A stretch of DNA of 64,000 nucleotides from Sphingomonadales bacterium Ga0077557 (GCA_001464615.1 LNFI01000028.1:62001-126000), one strand, 5' to 3'. Shown: positions 1 through 9,213, counted from the stretch's first letter. The notes: a model not told the origin generated them from the letters alone. Made by a program: numbers and translations.

Positions 1-82
1 GCGGGGGATGCCATCCGGCGTTGGTGCGATCGCAACGTGCTCTGCAAACAGTGGCGGGGCCTATTGCCCTGCGCCATCGCCG

Positions 83-1033
83 TTAGCCAATAAACGCCTC
101 AATCTCCGCCCAATTGTCGTTCACCATCGCCCGCCCGGCGTTGACCGCGCGCGCAATCTTGGCGGGATCAAATTCCAGCGTGTCAGAAAAATCCTCGGTC
201 GGTTCGATCACTTTGACGGGCACGAAACGATATTTCGCAATCTGGGTATCCAGTGGCAGCAACAGCTTGCTCGCCGCCGCGCCTGACATTCCCGTGGCCA
301 GCAGCTGGGCGAGCATGGCTTTGCGCGCGGCGATCAGATCATTGATCAACCCGGTATTGGCGAGATCGTTGCGCGACACTTCGGCTTGCAGAATATTGAC
401 CGACCGCAGCCCGATCGGGATTAGCCCGCCATATTTTTTGGCCGTCGCCAGCTTGGAGACCGGCGACGCGCGGATGACCAGGATGTTGCTTGGGTTAAGC
501 TCCATCGCTGCGCCGAGCGGGGTGACTTCCTTCACGCCGCCATCGACCCATTGCTGTTTGTCGGTGGTTTCGAGCGGATCGAAAAACACCGGCATCGCGC
601 AGCTGGCGTAGACCCAATCGTGGATATAGGGAGCGCTCTTATCGATGGTCCGGAATTCGCCCGACTGTAGGTTGACCACACCCAGCTGCAGATTGACACT
701 GGATGCCGCCAGCTTCGCCGGGTTAGCGAAATTTTTGAGCAATTTGCGCAACGGGGCGGTGTTGTGCAGTCCCTTGCCGCCAAAGATAACGGTCCCCAAC
801 AGCCCGGAGCGATCGGTATAGATATCGCTGTTGCCCTTAATGCCGGTCCACACCTTGAGCAGCCCGGCGATGTCATCCTGCGCGACGCCAAGCGCCTGGA
901 TCGCGCCCGTAGAGGTACCGACGGCAATGGCGGGCTTCACGCCATGCGTCGTGATCAGCGCGTCGAGCACGCCGACCTGGAACGCGCCCTTGGCTCCGCC
1001 GCCACTGAGCACGATTGCCAATTTCTTCGCCAT
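83..1033 (-). CDS. Patatin-like phospholipase
   Basis: A 316-residue serine lipid hydrolase of the patatin family. The N-terminus holds the glycine-rich oxyanion loop GGGAKGAF (residues 11-18) and the nucleophile elbow GTSTG with Ser41. The catalytic aspartate is in a DGG motif near residue 164, which completes the Ser-Asp dyad. There is no signal peptide, so the protein is probably cytoplasmic and acts on membrane phospholipid or acyl esters. The substrate cannot be told from sequence. It stands alone, followed by about 190 bp without a gene before the MTA phosphorylase on the same strand. Confidence 0.9.
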   Translation of the reverse strand: MAKKLAIVLSGGGAKGAFQVGVLDALITTHGVKPAIAVGTSTGAIQALGVAQDDIAGLLKVWTGIKGNSDIYTDRSGLLGTVIFGGKGLHNTAPLRKLLKNFANPAKLAASSVNLQLGVVNLQSGEFRTIDKSAPYIHDWVYASCAMPVFFDPLETTDKQQWVDGGVKEVTPLGAAMELNPSNILVIRASPVSKLATAKKYGGLIPIGLRSVNILQAEVSRNDLANTGLINDLIAARKAMLAQLLATGMSGAAASKLLLPLDTQIAKYRFVPVKVIEPTEDFSDTLEFDPAKIARAVNAGRAMVNDNWAEIEAFIG

Positions 1034-1220
1034 GGCTTGTCCCCCGTTTAGTCGATGAACGACATCGACACTATAGGCGACGCTAAGGGAAAAATACTAG
1101 ATACAATTTTGGATGAAAAGTGCGGAGCAGTTAAAGATGATCGACCGCTTTTTTCATCAATTCCAATATTGCGAAGCAAGACAAGGCGACCCGGACGCAG
1201 ACGTCAGCGCCCACCTCGTC

Positions 1221-2093
1221 TCACGCCTGGCTGACGCGTGCCAATATTGCATCCAGTTTCGCCAAGAGCGCTGGATCGCGCACCGCCGGATCAGTCATCA
1301 GCGCGAAATCGAGCACGGTATCGATGGGCGAGGGCGTCCGCTTGGCGGGCAGCGACGCGATCAGTGCCGACACAGTTCGCCGCGCGGTATCGCCATTTTT
1401 GTGCATCTGCGCGATCACTTCGGCGACATCGACATGTGCTTCGCTTTCGCGCCAGCAATCATAATCGGTGACCATGCCGATCAGCGCATAGGGCAGCTCT
1501 GCTTCGCGTGCGAGCTTGGCTTCGGGCATCGCCGTCATGCCGATCACATCAGCACCCCATTGCCGGTAGAGCAGGCTTTCGGCGCGGCTGGAAAATTGCG
1601 GGCCCTCCATCGCGACATAGGTGGCGCCTTTGGTCACCTTGCCGCCAGCCGTTACCACGGCGTCTGCCGCCAGCGCGGACAGGCGCGGGCAAACCGGCTC
1701 TGCCATCGACACATGGCCGACCAGCCCGGTGGTGAAAAAGCTGGAGGGGCGGGCCACGGTGCGATCAATGAACTGATCGACCACCACGAACCGACCTGGC
1801 TCCAGTTCCTCGCGCAAGCTGCCGATGGAAGAGATGGCCAGAATGTCAGTGCAGCCGCTGCGTTTCAGGGCATCGATATTGGCGCGGGCATTGAGCTCGC
1901 TTGGCGAAATCCGGTGACCGCGACCGTGACGCGGCAAGAAGACCAGGTTCACATCGCCGATCGACCCGAACAGCAAATCGTCCGACGGCGCGCCAAACGG
2001 GCTCTCCACCGTCCGCCATTCAGGGTTCTCCAAGGCGTCTATCGCATACAGGCCGGTTCCCCCGATGATACCGATCGTCCATTTTCCGTTCAT
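1221..2093 (-). CDS. mtnP: S-methyl-5'-thioadenosine phosphorylase
   Basis: A 290-residue purine nucleoside phosphorylase family protein. It cleaves methylthioadenosine with phosphate to adenine and 5-methylthioribose-1-phosphate, the salvage step after polyamine or AHL synthesis. Family signatures are GIIGGTGLY at the N-terminus, PRHGRGHRISPSE (phosphate and substrate loop, about residues 54-66) and the block EGPQFSSRAES followed by MTAMPEA, which binds the nucleoside. The length matches the MTAP family. It diverges from the DUF2147 gene at 2147. Cytosolic and trimeric by family knowledge. Confidence 0.93.
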   Translation of the reverse strand: MNGKWTIGIIGGTGLYAIDALENPEWRTVESPFGAPSDDLLFGSIGDVNLVFLPRHGRGHRISPSELNARANIDALKRSGCTDILAISSIGSLREELEPGRFVVVDQFIDRTVARPSSFFTTGLVGHVSMAEPVCPRLSALAADAVVTAGGKVTKGATYVAMEGPQFSSRAESLLYRQWGADVIGMTAMPEAKLAREAELPYALIGMVTDYDCWRESEAHVDVAEVIAQMHKNGDTARRTVSALIASLPAKRTPSPIDTVLDFALMTDPAVRDPALLAKLDAILARVSQA

Positions 2094-2146
2094 CGTCTGC
2101 CCTTCATGCGATATCGCGCTGCCATCATCTCAAAGGATTTGCTCTG

Positions 2147-2554
2147 ATGCGATTCGCGCTTGCCTTATTTGCCCTTGCGGCACCCGTCGCCGCTCATGCC
2201 GCCACCCCGATCACGGGGCAATGGCTGACTGTTGGGGAAAAGGCGATTGTGACGATATCGGAATGCGGCAAGGGCGTTTGCGGGCGAGTGACCAAGGTGC
2301 TCAAGCCCAATCCCAAAGGCCCAACCACCGATTTCCGCAATCCCGATCCCACCAAGCATAATCGCCCGATCGAAGGCCTGCAGATCCTTGCCAATTTCAC
2401 GGACAGTGGCGATAGCTGGCGCGGCACGATTTACAGTCCGGAAGCGGGCAGGGAGTATCGATCCTATGTGAAACGCCAGGCCGACGGGACCCTGCAAGTG
2501 AAGGGCTGCATCGCGTTCTTCTGCCAGACCCAGCTTTGGAAGCCAGTAAAATAG
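2147..2554 (+). CDS. DUF2147 secreted protein
   Basis: A 135-residue protein with a cleavable Sec signal peptide of about 20 residues (MRFALALFALAAPVAAHA). It is followed by the small beta-rich DUF2147 domain: ITGQWLT near the start, two cysteines in the ECGKGVCG segment, and a closing KGCIAFFCQTQLWKP segment with two more cysteines. The family is exported to the periplasm and usually has no assigned function. It is divergent from mtnP with about 50 bp between the starts, so the two may share a promoter region. Confidence 0.8.
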   Translation: MRFALALFALAAPVAAHAATPITGQWLTVGEKAIVTISECGKGVCGRVTKVLKPNPKGPTTDFRNPDPTKHNRPIEGLQILANFTDSGDSWRGTIYSPEAGREYRSYVKRQADGTLQVKGCIAFFCQTQLWKPVK

Positions 2555-2724
2555 GGAGTGGAAGACGGCTGATGGTTGGGGGTAGCGACGGTCTGTTTTG
2601 TGCTGGAAGGCCTCGCATAACTGGCCATCGATCGCCCAAGGCAGTGGCGGCAGGTGTGCCCCTGATCTCGGTTACCCGTCGTTCGGCGCGGAATGTTGGC
2701 TGGTTTCAGAAGCCGCCGTTCAAC

Positions 2725-3549
2725 TCAATTGCTTATCGTCATCGACGTTTCTGCCACTTTGGTTCGCCGCCGCCACGCGTCGAACCGAATCTTGCCCAGC
2801 CAGAACAGCATCACCGGCAAGGGCGCCAGCGCGAGCACCAACAGCAGAACTGAGTCTTGCAGGGTCTTGGGAAACACCTGCTGTTGCCCAAGGAAGAATG
2901 ACCCTGAGGCGATGAACAGCGAGAAGCACATGCGCCAAAGGTGCCGTGCAATCCGCGCGACGTTGGACAGCTGGCGGCGCACCAGGAAGTTGAGTTCGCC
3001 TACGGCGGCGAAGGTGCCCGCGATCGTAAACAGGAAGAAAGCCTGTGGCGGCGAACCGTCCACTGTCCCGCTGGGGCTGGCCGCGCCCATCCGCATCAAA
3101 ATTACCCCGGCGGCGGTGATCGACAAGGCGACGATCAGGCCGATGACCTCCCAAGCACCGGCCTTCGCATCGCGCCGTCGCGCCGCCACCGTGCCGCTGA
3201 CCAGCAGGTACAGCGCCATGATTCCAGCGATGAAGTTTGGCCGTTGCCCGGTTTCAAGGAACGGTGCCACGCCCGCGCCGATGGCATAGGCCATGAACAT
3301 CGCCATAAAAAAGACCGATCCTGCCGCGCGGTGGACCCGCTGGCCCTTGCGCGCGGCCAGCGCGACAACGCCGGTGATCATCCCGATCGCCCCGCCGGCG
3401 ATATGCGCCCATAGCAAAGCACTGGCACCCAGATGCATCCAGCCAGGATCCCCAGGCCTGGCCTCTAAGGTGTCCGCCAGCGCGATTGACGGCAGCAAGG
3501 CGACGCCGATGGCGAAAAAGACGGATGAAATGGCAATTCTGAATGTCAT
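2725..3549 (-). CDS. Multi-pass membrane protein (DUF2306-like)
   Basis: A 274-residue integral membrane protein with an N-terminal hydrophobic segment ending ALA and about seven further hydrophobic stretches. Histidines fall near membrane edges (WMHLGASALLWAHIAGG, then KGQRVHRAAG), a pattern like the DUF2306 family of predicted membrane proteins. The family match is from pattern only. It is transcribed away from the AraC-type regulator at 3636, and the 86-bp gap between them would hold both promoters, so that regulator is a candidate controller. Function unknown. Confidence 0.65.
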   Translation of the reverse strand: MTFRIAISSVFFAIGVALLPSIALADTLEARPGDPGWMHLGASALLWAHIAGGAIGMITGVVALAARKGQRVHRAAGSVFFMAMFMAYAIGAGVAPFLETGQRPNFIAGIMALYLLVSGTVAARRRDAKAGAWEVIGLIVALSITAAGVILMRMGAASPSGTVDGSPPQAFFLFTIAGTFAAVGELNFLVRRQLSNVARIARHLWRMCFSLFIASGSFFLGQQQVFPKTLQDSVLLLVLALAPLPVMLFWLGKIRFDAWRRRTKVAETSMTISN

Positions 3550-3635
3550 GAAACCCTATTTGTCGATACGCGGGTCAGGTGCCATGGCCGTGCGTATCGC
3601 GCGCATGATCATTTGTAACATTTAGGGCCCTTTCG

Positions 3636-4658
3636 ATGTCCAATCTGACCATATCGGCCGGGGTGGCCGCTGGCCTGATCGCATTCGCTGTCGAGCGGGG
3701 AGCAGATCGCGCGGATCTGATGGCCAGCGCTGGCGTGCTGCCAGCCGACATCGAGGATGCTGACCACCGCCTGCCGTTCGACACCTATATGGCGCTGATG
3801 CGTTCGGCGCAGGACATGTGTGATGACCCGGCGCTGGCGCTGCATTTCGGTGAGGCGGTTGATCTGGCTGAACTGTCGATCGTCGGGCTGATCATGAACG
3901 CCTCCGCCACGATGGCCGATGCCCTCGCCCAGATGCAGCGGCTCGGACGGCTGACGCTGGAGACCGAGGGACTGAGTGACGGGCCGCGCTTTCAGACCAG
4001 CATGCGCGATGGCCAGTTGTGGATGGTCGACACGCGCACCAATCCGAACGCGTTTCCAGAGCTCACCGAAGGCGCCTTCGCCCGGTTGGTTTGCGGCCCC
4101 CGCCGCTTCCTGCCCCGGCCGCATGTGCTGGCGGTTCAGGTCACCCACCCGGCACCCGCCTATCGGGCTGAATATGATCGCATTTTCCAATGCCCGGTCA
4201 CCTTTTCCAGCGATTGGAACGCCATGCGGCTCGATCCGCAAATTGCCACCTGGCCAGTCGCGTTGCAGCCGCGCTATGTTTTCGACGTCCTCACCCAGCG
4301 GGCGGATGGCCTGTTGCAGGCGCTTGAGGACCAGAAGACCCTTAGCGGCCGGGTTGAGGCCGTGCTGCTGCCGCTGCTGCATACCGGCGAGGCAAGCGCC
4401 GACGGCGTCGCCCGCGCACTCGGATTCAGCCGCCAGACCCTGTTCCGCAAGCTGAAGTCAGAAGATGCCAGCTATGAACAGGTGCTCGATGCGCTACGCC
4501 ACCGCATGGCGCTGCGTTACCTTTCTGGCGGCAGAGTCTCTGTCAACGAGACTGCCTATCTGGTCGGTTTCTCCGAACCCGCCGCCTTTTCCCGCGCCTT
4601 CAAACGCTGGACCGGGAAAAGCCCGCGCGAGGTCCGGCTGGCGAGGGCGGCGGGGTGA
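3636..4658 (+). CDS. AraC-family transcriptional regulator
   Basis: A 340-residue regulator. Residues 1 to about 190 resemble the arabinose-binding-type ligand domain found in OruR-like AraC members (LMRSAQDMCDDPALALHFGE region). The last 100 residues carry the paired helix-turn-helix: the first HTH around GVARALGFSRQTLFRKLK and the second around NETAYLVGFSEPAAFSRAFKR, ending in the typical RWTGKSPREVR. It is divergent from the membrane protein ending at 3549, a likely target. The effector is unknown. Confidence 0.9.
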   Translation: MSNLTISAGVAAGLIAFAVERGADRADLMASAGVLPADIEDADHRLPFDTYMALMRSAQDMCDDPALALHFGEAVDLAELSIVGLIMNASATMADALAQMQRLGRLTLETEGLSDGPRFQTSMRDGQLWMVDTRTNPNAFPELTEGAFARLVCGPRRFLPRPHVLAVQVTHPAPAYRAEYDRIFQCPVTFSSDWNAMRLDPQIATWPVALQPRYVFDVLTQRADGLLQALEDQKTLSGRVEAVLLPLLHTGEASADGVARALGFSRQTLFRKLKSEDASYEQVLDALRHRMALRYLSGGRVSVNETAYLVGFSEPAAFSRAFKRWTGKSPREVRLARAAG

Positions 4659-4714
4659 GCGGAAGGGGGCGGAGCGAGAGGCGAAGACCCCCACTTCACC
4701 CCGGCTTTCCCGCG

Positions 4715-5338
4715 TCAAACCACCACCATGTCCGTTCCATAATGATGCCAGGCAAAGATCGCCGCTGCCCCCCGGTGCGGGCGCCAGGCTTCGGCAAGGT
4801 CGCGGCAGAGTTTCTCGCTTGGCCGGGCATCATGCCCTAGCAAGCGGCCAATCTCGATCTGCACCGCCAGATCGCCCGCCGGCCAGATGTCGGTGCGGCC
4901 TTCGGCGAACAACAGATAGATTTCGGCTGACCAGCGCCCAATGCCCTTGATCCGGACGAGCGCGGCAATCGCTTCCTCATCGTCGGCAGGCAGGTTTGCC
5001 AGGTCGAGCCGACCGCTCGTCACTTCATCGGCCAGGCTGCGGGCATAGCTTGCCTTTTGGCGGGAAAGTCCGGCCTCACGCAGCGTTTCGTCGCTGGCGC
5101 GGGTGATGTTGCCGGGATCGTCGAGGCTGCCGACCAGCCCCTCCAGCTTTGCCCACACGCTCGCCGCCGCCTTGGTGCTGACTTGCTGGCCGATAATTGT
5201 CCGCAGCAAGGTGGCATAACCGCGATCCCGAATGCGGGGCGGGGGGTAGCCGACGCGCGCAAGCCCCGCGGCAAAGCCCGGTTCGCGGGCGGCAAGGGCG
5301 TCTAGCGCCGCTTTCAGTTGATCAGCACTCAGGCCCAT
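4715..5338 (-). CDS. DNA-3-methyladenine glycosylase II (AlkA-like, HhH-GPD)
   Basis: A 207-residue base-excision repair glycosylase from the start MGLSADQLK. An upstream in-frame extension to 5563 overlaps the ferredoxin gene and has no homology-like character, so it was not used. The helix-hairpin-helix is in VRIKGIGRWSAEIYLLF and the catalytic aspartate follows in WPAGDLAVQ. It excises alkylated purines from DNA. The length fits the short AlkA form without the N-terminal domain of the E. coli enzyme. It is divergent from the ferredoxin gene at 5408. Confidence 0.88.
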   Translation of the reverse strand: MGLSADQLKAALDALAAREPGFAAGLARVGYPPPRIRDRGYATLLRTIIGQQVSTKAAASVWAKLEGLVGSLDDPGNITRASDETLREAGLSRQKASYARSLADEVTSGRLDLANLPADDEEAIAALVRIKGIGRWSAEIYLLFAEGRTDIWPAGDLAVQIEIGRLLGHDARPSEKLCRDLAEAWRPHRGAAAIFAWHHYGTDMVVV

Positions 5339-5407
5339 CGAGTGTTTCCTTGAAATCGCGCGCCCAAGGCGGCAAGGCAGCGCGGAACACGCCGTTTGGA
5401 GGATCGA

Positions 5408-5725
5408 ATGCCGCAGCTTACCGTCGTCATGCGCAATGGGGAAGAACGGACCATCGAGGGTGAGGCCGGTCTGTCCGTGATGGAAGTGATCCGCGATGCG
5501 GGCATCGATGAAATCCTGGCGCTGTGCGGCGGCTGCTGCAGCTGCGCGACCTGCCATGTCCATGTCGACCCGGAATTTGCGGCCAAACTGCCAAAAATGG
5601 GCCCGGATGAAGATGATCTGCTCGACAGCACATCTGATCGCGACGCCAATTCGCGGCTGTCGTGCCAGATTCCGTTCAGCGACGCGCTTGACGGTCTGCG
5701 GGTGACGGTGGCGGCGGAGGATTAG
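5408..5725 (+). CDS. 2Fe-2S ferredoxin
   Basis: A 105-residue plant/adrenodoxin-type ferredoxin. Cluster cysteines lie in LCGGCCSCATCHV, with a further cysteine in the late SRLSCQIPF segment, matching the CX5CX2C-Xn-C pattern. The ATG at 5408 was chosen because GGAGG lies 5 bp upstream. It could pass electrons to P450s or to Rieske oxygenases such as the one at 34578, but no reductase is adjacent. It is followed by a palindromic repeat. Confidence 0.92.
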   Translation: MPQLTVVMRNGEERTIEGEAGLSVMEVIRDAGIDEILALCGGCCSCATCHVHVDPEFAAKLPKMGPDEDDLLDSTSDRDANSRLSCQIPFSDALDGLRVTVAAED

Positions 5726-5757
5726 AGTCTGATGACTTTGGATTGGAGCAATTCAAA

Positions 5758-5829
5758 CCCCGTTCGCCCTGAGCGAAGTCGAAGGGCATGCGAAGCGCGT
5801 GGGCTTCGACTTCGCTCAGCCCGAACGGG
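5758..5829. repeat. Intergenic palindromic repeat, CTGAGCGAAGTCGAAG family
   Basis: Arms CTGAGCGAAGTCGAAG (5769-5784) and its exact complement (5804-5819) are extended outward by CCCGTTCG and CGAACGGG. The loop is about 19 bp. The element lies between the convergent ferredoxin and lipoprotein genes, where it could also end transcription in both directions. The same 16-bp arms recur inside pccA at 53481-53496 and 53543-53558. Confidence 0.85.
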
Positions 5830-5862
5830 TGTGCGGTTGAAGCGACCTAACGTCATCACGCC

Positions 5863-6546
5863 CTAAGACCCGAGCCGCAGCACCGCCGTTGGCGCGCTTT
5901 TGAGCGCTGGCGTCGCGTGCCAGACGATGATGTTGCGCCCGCCTGCGGACTGCACGCCAGCTTCTTCATTCTGGCTGATGATCGTCGCATTGGTATCGAG
6001 AATGAAGGTGCCATCGAGCCTGTTTGGCCCCTTCATCATCTCGCCGCCGGGCATGCCCGACATGGCCGGCGCGCCCTTTGATCCTTCGTCGCCAAAGGCG
6101 GGGGCCTTCACGCGCACGATGCCATCCTGGCGCAGCTCGATGGCGACAAAGGGCAGGATGACCTCGGCATCGATGTTGAACGGCCAGACAAAGCTATGGT
6201 CGAGGGTACCGCTGATCGCATAATCGATCATGAACACGCCGTCGCCGAGATAGGCGACCTTGCGATAGCCCGCTTCCTTGGAAAGCGCCGCGGCAAGCGC
6301 GCGGTTCTTTACATCGGCCTCAGCCTTTTTGCGGGCCTTTTCGCGCGCGGCTTGCTTGGGGTCGTCGCCATCATTTGTCGTGGCACCGTTATCGGCTTCG
6401 GCATTAATCACCTCGCCCGCATAGCTGAAGGCAAAGTGCCGATCGGCGTCGATGGTCAGCGTCGAGGTGAACTTGCCGGGCGACAGCACGCAGCTGGCAA
6501 GCGCAAGCGGCAGCAGCAACAGGGCAGCGAGGCGAGCGAACAGCAT
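5863..6546 (-). CDS. Uncharacterised lipoprotein
   Basis: A 227-residue protein with a lipoprotein signal (hydrophobic residues 5-17, lipobox LASC with Cys18). The mature part has an acidic and lysine-rich stretch (DDPKQAAREKARKKAEAD) that may be helical, then beta-rich sequence. No family was recognised. It is probably attached to the inner or outer membrane on the periplasmic side. It sits 31 bp downstream of rlmB on the same strand and could be in the same transcript as rlmB and the M28 peptidase. Confidence 0.75.
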   Translation of the reverse strand: MLFARLAALLLLPLALASCVLSPGKFTSTLTIDADRHFAFSYAGEVINAEADNGATTNDGDDPKQAAREKARKKAEADVKNRALAAALSKEAGYRKVAYLGDGVFMIDYAISGTLDHSFVWPFNIDAEVILPFVAIELRQDGIVRVKAPAFGDEGSKGAPAMSGMPGGEMMKGPNRLDGTFILDTNATIISQNEEAGVQSAGGRNIIVWHATPALKSAPTAVLRLGS

Positions 6547-6577
6547 CTATCATCCCCCAGATGTTCCGGGGAACAGC

Positions 6578-7327
6578 TTACCCCCGCGTCGCCACCGCAT
6601 AAAGCGCAATCGCCGCCGCGTTCGATACGTTCAGGCTTTCTACCCGCGGCGAAATCGGCAGCCGGGCGAGCACGTCGCAATGCTCCTCGGTGTTGCGGCG
6701 CATGCCTTCGCCCTCGGCACCCAACACCAGGCAGATGCGGCCGCCGCCGGTAATGGCCTCGCCCAATGACATTGGCGCTTCACCGGTCAGCCCGATTCGC
6801 CAGAACTGCGCCTCTGCAATTTCATCCAGCGCGCGCGACAGATTGACGACGCGGACCCAGGGCACCAGCTCAAGCGCACCCGATGCCGATCGCGCGACCG
6901 TGCCCGATTCTGGTGGCGCGTGGCGATCCTGGGTGATGATGCCGAGCGCATCAAACGCCGCTGCCGATCGCAGGATCGCGCCGACATTGTGCGGATCGGT
7001 TACCTGATCGAGCACGAGCAGCGGCCGCTGATCGTCCGCGCCCTGTTCCAGCAGATCGCCCAGCCAGATATCCTCGAGCGGATCGACCTCCGCCACCAAT
7101 CCCTGATGCGGCGCGTCGCTTGGTACCAGCCGGGCCAGATCGGTCACCTCAGCAAAGGTGATCGGGATGACGGGCGGGATATCCAGGCTCGCCAGTGCCT
7201 CACGCGTTGCCCATAATTTGCGGACGACGCGTTCAGGATTGGCGAGCGCCGCTGTTACCGCGTGACGCCCCCAGAAGCGCGGGCGACCGGCAGGGGCTTG
7301 TGAGGGGCGATGTCCACGTTTGGCCAT
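6578..7327 (-). CDS. rlmB: 23S rRNA 2'-O-ribose methyltransferase RlmB (TrmH family)
   Basis: A 249-residue SpoU/TrmH methyltransferase with an N-terminal substrate-binding domain (FWGRHAVTAALANP). The knotted SAM domain has the three class motifs: DQVTDPHNVGAILRSA, LVLGAEGEGMRR and LPISPRVESLNVSNAAAI. By family it methylates G2251 of 23S rRNA. The basic N-terminal tail is usual. Its start shares the base at 7327 with the stop of the M28 peptidase gene, suggesting co-transcription. Confidence 0.93.
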   Translation of the reverse strand: MAKRGHRPSQAPAGRPRFWGRHAVTAALANPERVVRKLWATREALASLDIPPVIPITFAEVTDLARLVPSDAPHQGLVAEVDPLEDIWLGDLLEQGADDQRPLLVLDQVTDPHNVGAILRSAAAFDALGIITQDRHAPPESGTVARSASGALELVPWVRVVNLSRALDEIAEAQFWRIGLTGEAPMSLGEAITGGGRICLVLGAEGEGMRRNTEEHCDVLARLPISPRVESLNVSNAAAIALYAVATRG

Positions 7328-8946
7328 TAGTCGTCATCATCCGCTGGATAGGCATAGGGGTCGGTCACCACCGGCTTGGTCGGCAGTGGCGGCTTGGGAA
7401 GGGCCTTGTCGGCATTGGCGGCGTTGAGCAGGAACGAGGCAAGGATCGTTGATGCCTGGCGCATATCGTCTGCCTTCAAATGATCAAAGGTGTCGAGGCT
7501 GGTGTGGTGGGTGCGCGGAAAATAATCGAGCGGGTCCTGAATGAACTGGAACCCCTGCAACCCCACCGCTTGCAGAAACACGTGATCAGTGCCGCCGGTT
7601 TTCTGGAACACCACATTGGTGGCCCCCATCGCCGAAAAGGGGGCGAGCCAATCGCGGAAGATCGGCACCGCCGCTGGATTGTTTTCAGCGAAGATGCCGC
7701 GAATCTTGCCCGATCCATTGTCGAGATTGAAATAGGCGGCGAGATCATTGTAGCCGGGCTTGGTCGTGATCGGCCAGCGGTTCGCCCAGCCATAAAAGCG
7801 GGCAAGCCCCGTCTGCGGCGGGTCATTGGGGCTGCCGCGTGTCGCCAGATGCTGTTCGACATAGGCCAGGCTGCCCAGAATGCCCTGTTCCTCGCCCACC
7901 CATAGCGCGAAGCGGATCGTGCGCTTGGGCTGCATGCCCGTGGTTTTCAGGATGCGTGCGGCTTCCATGATCATGGCGACGCCCGCGCCATTATCAGCAG
8001 CACCGTCCGCCGCGACCCAGCTGTCCAGATGCGCGCCGGCCATGACATAGCCCGCCTTGGGATCGCTGCCGGGGATTTCGGCGATGATGTTATACGCCTT
8101 GGTATCACTATCGTCATAGGCGACCTTGGTATCGATCTCGAGCGTCGGCTTCATGCCCGCCTTCAGCAAACGGGCGAGGCGGCGATAATCCTCGGCGGCG
8201 ATTTCAACGCCGGGCACAGTCGGTGTCTCGCCGACACCGAACAAATAGCCTTCGCCATGGACCAGCTTGCCGTCGAGCCGCGCCTGATTGGCATAGGCAA
8301 CCGCGCCTTCGGCCTTCAGAAAGGCATCGAGCTTTTTCGCGAAATCCAGCCGCTTCAGCCGCCGATCAGCGGTTTCTGGATCATAGACCGGCTGCTGGAA
8401 ACTATCGAACTTGGCGAGATCTTCGCCGGTATAGCGGCGGAACGGCGCCGTGCCGGGTTCAGAACCGGTATTGGGCCGCGTAAGCATGACGATCTTGCCC
8501 TTCAGCTTGCCCTTCCATTTGTCGAAATCGCGTTCCTTGCTGATCGGTGCGACGATCAGCTCGGCGGAGACCGGGCCGGGGGTGGAGGGTGTCCAGGCGA
8601 TCGGGATGGCGGTCAGCTGGATCACGCGCGGCGTGATCATGCGCACGCTTGAACGTTCGATCGACCAGCCGCGGCCGAAGTCAAAGCCTTCTTTGTGGAC
8701 GTTGGTAAGGCCCCAGTCCCTGAACTTGGCCTGTGTCCAATCCTCTGCCTTGCGCATCGCTGGCGAATTGGTCAGCCGTGCGCCGATCACATCGGACAGA
8801 TATTCGGCCGTGACCATGACTTCGCTGTGATTGGTCCCCGCATCGATGATCCGCGCAACGGTGGTGCGGTCGACGCTTTGGGCAAGGGCAGGGGCAACAT
8901 GCGGCAATGCAATGAATGCGGCGGCAACTAGGAACGAACGACGCAT
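7327..8946 (-). CDS. M28-family zinc metallopeptidase, secreted
   Basis: About 539 residues from MRRSFLVAAAF, a start chosen because it opens a standard signal peptide ending ALAQ. A protease-associated domain around residues 140-280 precedes the peptidase domain. The zinc ligands are visible in AHLDSWVAADGAADNGAG and WVGEEQGILGS, with a late TDHVFLQAVG histidine. It is a co-catalytic two-zinc aminopeptidase or carboxypeptidase acting in the periplasm or outside the cell. The acidic C-terminus ends in DDDD. About 170 bp upstream lies tRNA-Tyr. Confidence 0.9.
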   Translation of the reverse strand: MRRSFLVAAAFIALPHVAPALAQSVDRTTVARIIDAGTNHSEVMVTAEYLSDVIGARLTNSPAMRKAEDWTQAKFRDWGLTNVHKEGFDFGRGWSIERSSVRMITPRVIQLTAIPIAWTPSTPGPVSAELIVAPISKERDFDKWKGKLKGKIVMLTRPNTGSEPGTAPFRRYTGEDLAKFDSFQQPVYDPETADRRLKRLDFAKKLDAFLKAEGAVAYANQARLDGKLVHGEGYLFGVGETPTVPGVEIAAEDYRRLARLLKAGMKPTLEIDTKVAYDDSDTKAYNIIAEIPGSDPKAGYVMAGAHLDSWVAADGAADNGAGVAMIMEAARILKTTGMQPKRTIRFALWVGEEQGILGSLAYVEQHLATRGSPNDPPQTGLARFYGWANRWPITTKPGYNDLAAYFNLDNGSGKIRGIFAENNPAAVPIFRDWLAPFSAMGATNVVFQKTGGTDHVFLQAVGLQGFQFIQDPLDYFPRTHHTSLDTFDHLKADDMRQASTILASFLLNAANADKALPKPPLPTKPVVTDPYAYPADDDD

Positions 8947-9117
8947 GAAACCCCCGGGCTGAAAAGTCATGAAAACAGTCATCCCCGGTTATGCGTCGCG
9001 CGGCGCGGGCGCAAGCCACGCGTGCAAAAGCGGCGCGTGATGCGCGCAACGGTGTTGCTACCCGTTGACAGCACCCGAGCGGATAGGCATGGGCACCCCT
9101 CGCTTTTAGGCGCCTAT

Positions 9118-9203
9118 GGACAGGTGGCCGAGTGGTTAAAGGCAGCAGACTGTAAATCTGCCCGTGCAAGCGTACGCTGGTTCGAATCCAGCCCTGTCCA
9201 CCA
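9118..9203 (+). tRNA. tRNA-Tyr (anticodon GTA)
   Basis: An 86-nt class II tRNA. The acceptor stem GGACAGG (9118-9124) pairs exactly with CCTGTCC (9193-9199), followed by A and an encoded CCA. The anticodon stem CAGA/TCTG flanks a 7-nt loop with GTA at 9152-9154. The long variable arm and the TTCGAATCC T-loop region are present. A TTGACA at 9065-9070 is a plausible -35 element. The last 17 nt are the attachment core of the integrated element to the right, which leaves the tRNA intact. Confidence 0.97.
9187..9203. repeat. attL core (17-bp direct repeat)
   Basis: TCCAGCCCTGTCCACCA forms the end of the tRNA-Tyr gene, from the T arm to CCA. It is identical to 19378-19394. The sequence diverges immediately on both sides of each copy, which defines the element boundaries. 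The integrase gene ends 10 bp to the right. Confidence 0.92.
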
Positions 9204-9213
9204 TCCCCATTAC

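Noticed and set aside
1034..1220. A gene between the patatin and MTA phosphorylase genes
   Set aside because: The plus-strand frame through here is long only because it is antisense to mtnP; no start, ribosome-binding site or family feature supports it.
4715..5563. Longer 282-aa form of the DNA glycosylase
   Set aside because: The extra N-terminal 75 residues are antisense to the ferredoxin gene and low in complexity. MGLSADQLK at 5338 is the natural start.
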